9,814 nucleotides of DNA. Origin: Proteobacteria bacterium UBA1148. GTDB lineage: Bacteria > Pseudomonadota > Gammaproteobacteria > Steroidobacterales > Rariloculaceae. The position numbers were made by a program, and so were the translations under genes. Under the pieces are notes generated by a model. The model was not told where the DNA came from, made no database searches, and saw only the letters and a list, made by a program, of their open reading frames with translations. Shown one piece after another: positions 1 through 5,994 of this stretch. Positions within the stretch are counted from its first letter, which is position 1; the number at the start of each line of letters is the position of its first letter. Location of the stretch: assembly GCA_002311835.1 (NCBI GenBank), contig DBZY01000090.1:1-9814 (forward strand), in the 5' to 3' direction.

Positions 1-1016
1 TGATCGCTCCGCTTCTCGACGTTCAGGGCCTCACCATGCGCTATGCGATCAAGCGAAAGTTATTCGATCGACGCCAGTTGGTCGCCGCAGAAGATGTCTC
101 GCTCTCGATTGATGCCGGTGATACGTTGGCACTTGTTGGCGAGAGCGGTAGTGGCAAATCGACCGTTGGTCGATGTTTGCTGCGGTTAGAGGAGCCAACG
201 GCCGGTCGCGTCTTTCTTAATGCGCAGGAAATCACAACCCTTTCTAGCTCTGAACTACGTCAGTTGCGCCCACAAATGCAAATGGTATTTCAAGAGCCTC
301 TTGATTCACTTAATCCGAGACATAAGGTTGGTGAATTGGTGGCAGAACCTTTATGGATACATGGAATCGTGCCAAAGAAAGAGGCTCGAAAACGGGTGGT
401 TGAGTTGTTTGAATTTGTAGGTCTTCGTGAAGAACATCTCGACCGTTATGCCCATCAGCTCTCTGGAGGGCAGCAACAGCGGGTAGGAATTGCCCGAGCA
501 TTGGCAACGAATCCATCGCTGATTGTTCTTGATGAGCCGACCTCAGCACTTGATGTTTCGGTCGAAGCGCAGATCCTCAATCTGTTGCGGGCTCTCCAAG
601 AACGTCTCAATGTCGCGTACCTTTTCATATCTCACGATCTGGCAGTCGTCAATTTGCTAGCCTCCCGAGTTGCCGTTATGTATCTCGGACAAATCGTAGA
701 GAGTGGCCCGACACGCAAAGTTTTAACCAATAGCTGTCACCCATATACCCGTGCTCTCGTGTCCGCAACACCGGTTGACCATCCGAAACAGGTAAAAGAG
801 CGGATTGTGTTAGTAGGCGAACCGAGTTCTCCGATCAATCCGCCTAGTCACTGTCGATTGGTTTCTCGCTGTCCGTTCGCGCTACCGATCTGCTCTGAGT
901 CCCCAGCCCAACTGGTTGAGGTAATGGATGGTTGGTCCACTCGGTGTGTGCGGTTTCAGAAAGAGCACGAGAATGGGGTTTGGCAACCAGAGCCGACGTC
1001 GCTTGGTGGGCGATAG
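1..1016 (+). CDS. Oligopeptide/dipeptide ABC transporter ATP-binding protein (DppF/OppF type), start codon at window edge
   Basis: Cytoplasmic ATPase that should power import of small peptides or similar solutes with two permeases and a binding protein, none of which lie in the window. Counting from the ATG at 36, it has a Walker A motif GESGSGKST (35-43), the Q-loop VFQEP, the ABC signature LSGGQQQ (142-148), Walker B LIVLDEP (162-168) and the switch histidine H200. The C-terminal tail is the oligopeptide-transporter extension starting near HPYTRAL; it carries cysteines spaced C-x5-C-x6-C plus one later Cys. This pattern has been reported to hold an iron-sulfur cluster in related peptide-transporter ATPases. 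The frame stays open upstream of 36 and reads IAPLLDVQGLT, the usual start of this family. The true start is therefore most likely an NTG codon whose last two bases are positions 1-2. The TGA at 1-3 could be the overlapping stop of an upstream partner ATPase. Its partner genes probably lie to the left. Confidence 0.93.
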   Translation, partial: IAPLLDVQGLTMRYAIKRKLFDRRQLVAAEDVSLSIDAGDTLALVGESGSGKSTVGRCLLRLEEPTAGRVFLNAQEITTLSSSELRQLRPQMQMVFQEPLDSLNPRHKVGELVAEPLWIHGIVPKKEARKRVVELFEFVGLREEHLDRYAHQLSGGQQQRVGIARALATNPSLIVLDEPTSALDVSVEAQILNLLRALQERLNVAYLFISHDLAVVNLLASRVAVMYLGQIVESGPTRKVLTNSCHPYTRALVSATPVDHPKQVKERIVLVGEPSSPINPPSHCRLVSRCPFALPICSESPAQLVEVMDGWSTRCVRFQKEHENGVWQPEPTSLGGR

Positions 1017-1047
1017 TGAATCCTGTTGGCCTCTAACTCGCAATCAT

Positions 1048-1075
1048 GGCAACATTCATACATGGTGATGTTGTC
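1048..1075 (+). other. Small inverted repeat (possible hairpin) in the leader of hyuB1
   Basis: GGCAACAT (1048-1055) can pair with ATGTTGTC (1068-1075) across a 12-nt loop, giving eight pairs with one G-U. It lies between the ABC ATPase stop and the hyuB1 ribosome binding site. There is no T-run after it, so it is not a convincing terminator. It could be an operator, a leader hairpin or chance. Confidence 0.25.
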
Positions 1076-1081
1076 ACTTAC

Positions 1082-1086
1082 AGGAG
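1082..1086 (+). promoter_or_regulatory. Ribosome binding site deciding the hyuB1 start
   Basis: AGGAG ends directly against the ATG at 1087, which is too close to serve it. It is 9 nt before the ATG at 1096, a normal spacing. This favours 1096 as the real start of hyuB1. Confidence 0.7.
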
Positions 1087-1095
1087 ATGCGCAAG

Positions 1096-2772
1096 ATGGA
1101 TTTTAAAAGTACGAATTCGGTAGTGGGTGACGACCTGTTCACTTTCGATGTTATTCAGAATTCGTTGCAGGCCATTTCCGATGAAATGTTCATAGTTATG
1201 CGCAAAACTGCCATGAGCGCGATCATTTACGAGGTGCTCGATATGGGCACTGGAATCACCGACGCAGAGGGCGAAATCGCCTCGTCCGGTGCGGGTATAC
1301 CATCGTTTATCGGAGTGCTCGATAAAGCGGTAAAGGCAATTATTAGAAAATTCTCGGATCCGTCACAGATAAGACCCGGTGACGTGTTTGCCACCAACGA
1401 TCCATATTACGGCGGCGTGACGCATCTTAATGACGTTGTTTTTATCATGCCAGTTTTTGTTGAGAATGAGATCATCGCCTGGACGGCGAATATCGCGCAT
1501 TGGCCCGATATCAGTGGCATGGCCCCAGGATCGTTGTCAACCGACGCGATCGAAATTTTTCAGGAAGGGTTGCGGCTTCCGGCAATCAAGGTCATTGAGG
1601 AGGGCGAACCAATCGCGTCGGTAGTGGACATCATGATTGTTAACTCGCGTCTTCCCGACAATCTCCGCGGTGATATGTGGGCAGCTATAGCGGCTGTTCG
1701 GCTGGGCGAGAGACGCCTGATTGAACTCGCGACGAAGTACGGGACTGCAACTTTTAAGGCAGCGTTTAAGCAATTTATGGATTACGGGGAACAGGTGGCT
1801 CGGAAAGGCCTTGCCCGATTACCGAAGGGCCGCTTCGAACTGGCCGAAGAGCAAGACGACGGGGAGATGCATCGCGTTACGATCGAAATCACGGATGATA
1901 CCTTCACCGTTGACCTTCGTGACAATCCGAATCAGGTATCTGGACCCCATAACTCGAGCCGAGATGGAGTAATTATTTGCGCTCAAATGTTGTTTAAGGC
2001 CGTGACCGATTCAGCCATAACTGCCAACGCCGGATCCTTTCGCCCGCTTAAGGTCTTAACGCGTCCAGGCTCGGTATTCCATGCGGAGGAGCCAGCTGCA
2101 CTCGGTTATTATTTTGAAGCCGAGATTCGAATTTTTGACGTGATGCTGCGTGCCCTCGCCCCACATATGCCCAATTTATTGCCCGCTGGAAGCTTCGGTT
2201 CGGTATGTGGAACTTTTATCGGTGGAGCCCATCCTGACTCCAAGCGTCATTTTACGATCGTAGAGCCACAAATTGGGGGATGGGGTGCTATGAACGGTCG
2301 AGATGGAAACACTGCGATGTTTTCGCTTGTACATGGTGAAACGTTTAACTGCCCTGCAGAGATTGCCGAAGCGCGCTATGGCGTTTATGTCGATCAAGCC
2401 ACTCTTAATTCGCAACCTGGTGGTGAGGGAGAGTGGCGCGGTGGAAAAGGTATCCTGGTCGATTATCGAGTGCGGTCGGACGACATTTTTTTGACACTTG
2501 GTTATACACGCTCCCGAATACTACCTTGGGGTGTCAGTGGTGGTGCTGATGGTTCGCCAAATTATGTCGAGGTGATTCGATCTTCCGGAGGCTGTGAACG
2601 TTATGCAGTAGCGACTGGTGTAATTGTCAACGAGGGCGATATTATTCGTATACACACGGGGAATGGGGCGGGATATGGTGATCCCCGGAAACGCGATAAG
2701 GATGCGGTTCGTTCTGACATTCAAAATGGATATGTGACACCGGAGAGAGCGCGGGAGATCTATGGAATTTAA
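1096..2772 (+). CDS. Hydantoinase B/oxoprolinase family protein, first paralogue (hyuB1)
   Basis: Predicted 558-residue cytoplasmic subunit of an ATP-dependent hydantoinase/oxoprolinase-type enzyme. In this family the B subunit works with a HyuA ATPase subunit to hydrolyse a cyclic amide or related bond, or to carboxylate ketones in the acetone/acetophenone carboxylase branch. Family marks seen: NDPYYGGVTHLND (N101-D113, with H110), NIAHWPDISGMAPGS, FQEGLRLPAIKV, NSRLPDNLRGDM, GERRLIEL, NCPAEIAEARYGV, GGEGEWRGG and a GAGYGDP near the C terminus. The length is typical of HyuB. No hyuA adjoins it: upstream is the ABC ATPase (79 nt away) and downstream is a convergent gene pair. It aligns end to end with the protein at 8075-9736. 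In the N-terminal 63 aligned residues starting at FTFDVIQ I count 50 identities. The start at 1096 is chosen from the ribosome binding site; 1087 would add three residues. Substrate unknown. It could share the HyuA encoded at 5995 or use one elsewhere. Confidence 0.9.
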   Translation: MDFKSTNSVVGDDLFTFDVIQNSLQAISDEMFIVMRKTAMSAIIYEVLDMGTGITDAEGEIASSGAGIPSFIGVLDKAVKAIIRKFSDPSQIRPGDVFATNDPYYGGVTHLNDVVFIMPVFVENEIIAWTANIAHWPDISGMAPGSLSTDAIEIFQEGLRLPAIKVIEEGEPIASVVDIMIVNSRLPDNLRGDMWAAIAAVRLGERRLIELATKYGTATFKAAFKQFMDYGEQVARKGLARLPKGRFELAEEQDDGEMHRVTIEITDDTFTVDLRDNPNQVSGPHNSSRDGVIICAQMLFKAVTDSAITANAGSFRPLKVLTRPGSVFHAEEPAALGYYFEAEIRIFDVMLRALAPHMPNLLPAGSFGSVCGTFIGGAHPDSKRHFTIVEPQIGGWGAMNGRDGNTAMFSLVHGETFNCPAEIAEARYGVYVDQATLNSQPGGEGEWRGGKGILVDYRVRSDDIFLTLGYTRSRILPWGVSGGADGSPNYVEVIRSSGGCERYAVATGVIVNEGDIIRIHTGNGAGYGDPRKRDKDAVRSDIQNGYVTPERAREIYGI

Positions 2773-2931
2773 ATCGCGAACTTGAAATCCAAAAACGGTC
2801 GTCTGCTTGTATGCAATAGTATTTTCAATATTTTATTCTCACTTATGTCCAAGAGCGAAAGGTCTTAAATATAAAAATGAATTTGTTACAGTATAGTTAA
2901 TAGCAGTGGACATAAAGCAAATCGACCTGAT
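2773..2931. repeat. Convergent AT-rich intergenic region with a 9-bp inverted repeat
   Basis: This gap separates the end of hyuB1 (+) from the end of the EthD-like gene (-). TTATGTCCA (2843-2851) and TGGACATAA (2907-2915) are perfect reverse complements separated by 55 nt. I see no classical GC-rich hairpin followed by a T-run on either strand, although termination of both transcripts would be expected here. No open frame of note was found in it. Confidence 0.4.
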
Positions 2932-3261
2932 TCAGTTCTCTGTCTCACTGTTGGCTAGGACATCACCAATTAGGAAAACTGGATCGCGCAACATTTTAAG
3001 ATTTTTTTCCAGTTCTGCTTGGAAACTTGGATCGTAGAATGCCTCTTCGAAGCTCTCCATATTGGGCCATTCTGCAGTTGTCATAAAACGATACCGAGGT
3101 TCGGTATCTGGAGGCCAGGCCAGATTATTGCGTGAAAAATCTGTACGGACCACGCCTCGGGTTGAACTATTGGACTGTTGGTGCTCTGTCAAACGCCATG
3201 CCAAGAACTGTTCTTCATCGATATCGGGTTGTAAGTTGTACAAAACGGTGAGTCGAATCAT
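2932..3261 (-). CDS. EthD-like dimeric alpha/beta-barrel protein
   Basis: Predicted 109-residue soluble protein. It begins MIRLTVLYN, followed by a short loop, FLAWRLTEHQQ, and later YRFMTTAEWPNMESFEEAF, with F-x-A-E-L-E-K-N-L in a terminal helix. This beta-alpha-beta layout, with an early LTVLY strand, a H-containing first helix and a 'MESFEEAF' second helix, fits the EthD/dimeric ferredoxin-like barrel group. EthD was named from an ethyl tert-butyl ether degradation cluster, and members are often found beside catabolic oxidoreductases. The biochemical role is usually unknown; some act on small metabolites as isomerase- or cyclase-like enzymes. AAAGGAAA on the minus strand (3271-3278) lies 9 nt before the ATG. 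It is 75 nt downstream of the MDR oxidoreductase gene on the same strand, so the two are probably co-transcribed. The family call is by pattern recognition only. Confidence 0.7.
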   Translation of the reverse strand: MIRLTVLYNLQPDIDEEQFLAWRLTEHQQSNSSTRGVVRTDFSRNNLAWPPDTEPRYRFMTTAEWPNMESFEEAFYDPSFQAELEKNLKMLRDPVFLIGDVLANSETEN

Positions 3262-3336
3262 GGGAATGGATTTCCTTTGGTTTAATCTCCTATGCCATTT
3301 ATTCCTGGCAGAGAGTAGCGAATAATGTCTTTTTAC

Positions 3337-4359
3337 TTATAGCTTGACCACGATCTTACCGAATTGAGAATTACTTTCCATCCGTCTGTGAGCATCGACA
3401 GTTGACATAAGACCGTAGAAAACTGTATCGATGATCGGTTGAAAGATGTTCTTCTCGAGACGACGGTAGACATAATCGTGTGCCTGCTGGAGCCGTTCAG
3501 GACGGCGGGTCACGTCATACAAGCTATAGAATTTAATATTTACACGTTTGGTAAGAGCTTCACTCGCCGAAAAATCGATGTTAGCGGGACTGAGGTCGCC
3601 GTAACAGATGATTCTTGCTTCCGGCGAAGCCGCGCCAATCAGGGCAGCGGCGAGGGTACCCGAGATTGGATCGTAGATTACCGTCGCTCCCCGACCCCTC
3701 GTGATTTCGAGTACCTTTGGTACTAAATCCTGACTGCTGCCCACCAAAACGTTGTCTGCTCCGGCCGCCAAGAGTCGATCTACTTTCTCTTCGGAGCGAG
3801 TCACGGCGATGACCCGAGCGCCAATGTCCTTGCAAAGTTGGAGACCACCTAGGGCAGCACTGCTGCTGGCGGCGGTTACCAACACAGTGTCTTCTGGAGT
3901 GACATCTGCGTAATACACGAGACCACCCCAGGCGGTTAAATACTGCATCCAGCTAGCAGCACTTGTGACGGAGGACAGTTTATGCGGAACACGCACAACC
4001 GCACCTGCTGGAACAGTCGCAACTTCACCATAGGTTCCGTACTTTGAGGATTCATCTTGCCAGTACCCGTTAGCGTCGGCAAGCACAAATGGAATAATTG
4101 CGACTGGATCTCCAATATTGAATCCATGAATATCTAGACCGATTGCTTCAACAGTACCCGCGCCTTCGGTGCCGATTCGACAGGGAAATATCGGGTTGAA
4201 TGCATAGGTACCGCTTCTCAGCATGCATTCGGCTCGATTGATTCCAAATGCATTGACTCGGACGGTAATGTGGTGCGGGCCGGGCGGCTCGTCGGATACC
4301 TGTTCGATTTGTAACACTTCCGGCCCACCCGTGGCGTGAAACTGAACTACTGCTGACAT
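3337..4359 (-). CDS. Zinc-free MDR-superfamily NADPH:quinone oxidoreductase-like protein
   Basis: Predicted 340-residue soluble NAD(P)H-dependent reductase of the medium-chain dehydrogenase/reductase superfamily. The N-terminal GroES-like domain shows FHATGGPEVLQ (7-17), VNAFGINRAECMLRSGTY (35-52) and IGTEGAGTVEAIG (62-74). The position where zinc alcohol dehydrogenases have GHE reads GTE, and no structural-zinc cysteine cluster is present, so a zinc-independent quinone oxidoreductase/enoyl reductase type is indicated. The Rossmann domain begins near residue 157, with a nucleotide-binding turn TAASSSAALGGLQL (162-175) and the following strand ARVIAVTRSEEK. The frame is open for 40 more codons upstream, to 4479, but those are Arg/Ser/Lys-rich and unlike the family. 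GGAG (complement of 4366-4369) lies 6 nt before the ATG at 4359, so that start is preferred. It heads a likely two-gene minus-strand unit with the EthD-like gene. The real electron acceptor cannot be told. Confidence 0.88.
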   Translation of the reverse strand: MSAVVQFHATGGPEVLQIEQVSDEPPGPHHITVRVNAFGINRAECMLRSGTYAFNPIFPCRIGTEGAGTVEAIGLDIHGFNIGDPVAIIPFVLADANGYWQDESSKYGTYGEVATVPAGAVVRVPHKLSSVTSAASWMQYLTAWGGLVYYADVTPEDTVLVTAASSSAALGGLQLCKDIGARVIAVTRSEEKVDRLLAAGADNVLVGSSQDLVPKVLEITRGRGATVIYDPISGTLAAALIGAASPEARIICYGDLSPANIDFSASEALTKRVNIKFYSLYDVTRRPERLQQAHDYVYRRLEKNIFQPIIDTVFYGLMSTVDAHRRMESNSQFGKIVVKL

Positions 4360-4437
4360 CTTCTGCTCCAACTGTTTTCGAAAAGATCTTGATCGTCTTC
4401 GCCACCTTTTAGAAACTAAAGTGATGGAGAAGTCTGA

Positions 4438-4466
4438 TTTAGATGGTACAAAATATAATCTGTCAA
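4438..4466 (-). promoter_or_regulatory. Candidate sigma-70-like promoter for the oxidoreductase/EthD-like unit
   Basis: On the minus strand a perfect TTGACA (complement of 4461-4466) is followed after 17 nt by TCTAAA (complement of 4438-4443), which matches four of six -10 consensus bases. It would give a leader of roughly 70 nt before the start at 4359. A perfect TATAAT (complement of 4466-4471) overlaps the -35 but lacks a good -35 of its own. AT-rich DNA produces such matches by chance. Confidence 0.4.
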
Positions 4467-4508
4467 TTATAGATTTCAATTGTATTCACAGTTACGCTAT
4501 ATTGTCGA

Positions 4509-4586
4509 CGTTCCAGCCATTGGTATTTAACTAGGCTTTGCCTAGAGTGAGACGAAATGCAGGACTTCTTTAGTCCAGCTGGAACG
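4509..4586. other. Nested inverted-repeat element, three-way-junction-like (possible structured RNA or operator)
   Basis: The outer arms CGTTCCAGC (4509-4517) and GCTGGAACG (4578-4586) are perfect 9-bp reverse complements. Inside them, CTAGGC/GCCTAG (4531-4536, 4540-4545) forms a 6-bp hairpin with a 3-nt loop, which can be extended below by CATT/AATG (4518-4521, 4556-4559). GGACT/AGTCC (4562-4566, 4572-4576) forms a second hairpin. All helices are compatible at once and leave only 2 and 1 unpaired bases at the junction. The element ends 95 nt before the amidohydrolase ATG. It could be a 5' leader RNA of either divergent unit, a pair of repressor half-sites, or chance. The bases 4574-4583 also form the palindrome TCCAGCTGGA. 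Confidence 0.3.
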
Positions 4587-4681
4587 GGGTCAGCAGACTA
4601 TTAACTCAATATATAGACTCGGAAGCTTTGTTATACACGCTATAGCAAACAGCGATTCTTGAAAATCATTTGGGAGGAGCG

Positions 4682-5917
4682 ATGCCTAGTACACTTTTTT
4701 CCAACGTGCAGGTTTGGGACGCCTCGCGGGATGAGGTCGAAGATGGCATGCATGTGCTCGTGGAGGATGATCGGATCAAAGAGATCTCTGATCAACCGCT
4801 AAACGTTTCCAAAGCGCACACTATCGACGGTGTTGGTAAAACGCTGATTCCCGGTCTGATTGATTGCCACTGTCACGTGGTCATGACGTCAGTGGACCTG
4901 CGAGAACTTGAAGAGGAGCCGCTCACGCTCATGACTGCGAAAGCTTCTCAGATGATGCGCGATATGCTGATGCGAGGTTTTACTTCGATTCGGGATCTTG
5001 CGGGAGCCGACTGGGGGCTTGCAGAGGCTGTGGAACGCAAACTTCTTATTGGCCCAAGGATTTTTTTTGCAGGCAGGGCATTAACCCAAACTGGCGGCCA
5101 CGGAGATTCTCGCCGGAGAACACAGGGAATAGAGCCGTGCGCATGCGGCAATGGATTGAGTTATACGGCCGTGATCGCCGACGGAGTTTCCGCTGTTCGC
5201 CGTGCGGCTCGAGAAGAATTGCGCAAAGGCGCGCATCAGATCAAAGTCATGGTTTCCGGCGGGGTAGCATCACCGTATGACCCGCTCGATAGCAAGCAGT
5301 ACTCCACAGAAGAGTTGACCGCTATCGTGGAGGAGGCATCAGGGTGGAATACTTATGTTGCTGCCCATTCGTACACATCACGCGCCACCCAGCACGCAGT
5401 GAAATGCGGTGTTCGAACCATAGAGCATGGGAATCTGATTGATGCGGAAACAGCACGGATGATGGCGCAGCACGGCGCCTACTTGGTCCCGACCCTGATA
5501 GCCTATGATGCATTGGACCGAAATGGTGCGGCACTCGGGTTGGGTTCTGCAAGCATGGAAAAGCTCCAGGCAGTCAAAAAACATGGACAAAATGCAATCA
5601 GCCTTTGTCGTGAAGCAGGCGTAAAGGTAGGCCTTGGGACAGATTTGCTAGGGGGTCTGCAGTCCGACCAGTCGCTGGGGCTTCGACTTCAAAATGAGGT
5701 GGATTCAAATCGTGACGTTCTCGTCTCGGCGACGGCAGTGAATGCCGAGATCCTGAACCAAGTGAATGAACTGGGTGTTATCGCTACGGGTGCCAAGGCT
5801 GATCTATTGTTAGTAGAGGGAGATCCTTTGGCTGATCTGTCTCTTCTTACCCGACCAGAGGAAACCCTTCAGATCATCATGAAGGATGGTGAGATCTATA
5901 AGAATTCTTTAGGATAA
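4682..5917 (+). CDS. Metal-dependent amidohydrolase, Xaa-Pro dipeptidase/imidazolonepropionase-like group
   Basis: Predicted 411-residue cytoplasmic enzyme of the amidohydrolase superfamily. An N-terminal beta-sandwich part (about 1-55) leads into a TIM barrel. Metal-site candidates are H63 and H65 in IDCHCH, K188 in IKVMVSGGV (the carboxylated-lysine position), H229 in AAHSYT, H249 in IEHGNLID, and D321 in GLGTDLLG. The combination of TQTGGHGD, KVMVSGGVASPYDP, AHSYT and IEHG is what I know from the COG1228-related subgroup that includes Xaa-Pro and Xaa-Arg/Lys dipeptidases. Hydrolysis of a dipeptide-like or N-acyl amide bond is therefore the best guess. Length is normal and all ligands appear present. 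The frame extends four codons upstream to a TTG at 4670, but GGGAGGAG occupies that stretch and supports the ATG at 4682. It is the first gene of the right-hand plus-strand group, with hyuA beginning 77 nt after its stop. Substrate is inferred, not shown. Confidence 0.9.
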   Translation: MPSTLFSNVQVWDASRDEVEDGMHVLVEDDRIKEISDQPLNVSKAHTIDGVGKTLIPGLIDCHCHVVMTSVDLRELEEEPLTLMTAKASQMMRDMLMRGFTSIRDLAGADWGLAEAVERKLLIGPRIFFAGRALTQTGGHGDSRRRTQGIEPCACGNGLSYTAVIADGVSAVRRAAREELRKGAHQIKVMVSGGVASPYDPLDSKQYSTEELTAIVEEASGWNTYVAAHSYTSRATQHAVKCGVRTIEHGNLIDAETARMMAQHGAYLVPTLIAYDALDRNGAALGLGSASMEKLQAVKKHGQNAISLCREAGVKVGLGTDLLGGLQSDQSLGLRLQNEVDSNRDVLVSATAVNAEILNQVNELGVIATGAKADLLLVEGDPLADLSLLTRPEETLQIIMKDGEIYKNSLG

Positions 5918-5982
5918 TTGTTATGGCTCAGTAATAATCAGAGGCAGGAGTGAAGGAACTGGTTGTTGCAAGACAATTAATC

Positions 5983-5988
5983 AGGAGG
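5983..5988 (+). promoter_or_regulatory. Ribosome binding site deciding the hyuA start
   Basis: AGGAGG lies 6 nt before the ATG at 5995, a near-ideal arrangement. The alternative GTG at 5950 has AGGA touching it with no spacing, and would add 15 residues not typical of the family. The start at 5995 is preferred. Confidence 0.8.
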
Positions 5989-5994
5989 GCGTAC

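Larger units (their letters stand above)
4360..4681. other. Divergent intergenic region (322 nt) between oxidoreductase and amidohydrolase genes
   Basis: No credible gene was found in this stretch; the minus-strand frame entering it from the oxidoreductase looks non-coding. Its left part is AT-rich and holds a candidate minus-strand promoter (4438-4466). Its middle holds a nested inverted-repeat element (4509-4586). A promoter for the amidohydrolase operon should lie in the right part, but I see only weak TATA-like runs near 4609-4645 without a matching -35. GGGAGGAG (4672-4679) is the ribosome binding site for the ATG at 4682. Confidence 0.6.

Noticed and set aside
3293..3310. TGCCA/TGGCA hairpin between the oxidoreductase and EthD-like genes
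   Set aside because: A 5-bp stem with an 8-nt loop is expected by chance in this much sequence and has no T-run.
4360..4479. N-terminal 40-residue extension of the MDR oxidoreductase
   Set aside because: The extension is basic and low in family similarity. A good ribosome binding site precedes the ATG at 4359, and the family N terminus (SAVVQFHATGGPEVLQ) starts there.
4509..4586. tRNA gene reading of the nested hairpin element
   Set aside because: The length (78 nt) and the terminal stem with internal hairpins recall a tRNA, but there is no GGTTCGAATCC-type T-arm, no proper D-arm or 7-nt anticodon loop, and the arm sizes are wrong.
4509..4586. Hammerhead ribozyme
   Set aside because: A GAAA-containing stretch lies near the junction, but the CTGANGA core is absent on both strands.
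2503..4641. Shared TTATACACGCT word in hyuB1 and in the leader of the amidohydrolase gene
   Set aside because: It is only an 11-base match, one copy is inside coding sequence, and nothing around either copy is similar.
5061..5068. Run of eight T in the amidohydrolase gene as a slippage site or internal terminator
   Set aside because: It encodes the in-frame IFFA of a normal-length protein, and no GC-rich hairpin precedes it.
5950..5994. GTG start of hyuA at 5950
   Set aside because: Its only Shine-Dalgarno-like bases touch the codon, while AGGAGG sits at ideal spacing before the ATG at 5995, next to the conserved DVGGTFTD motif.
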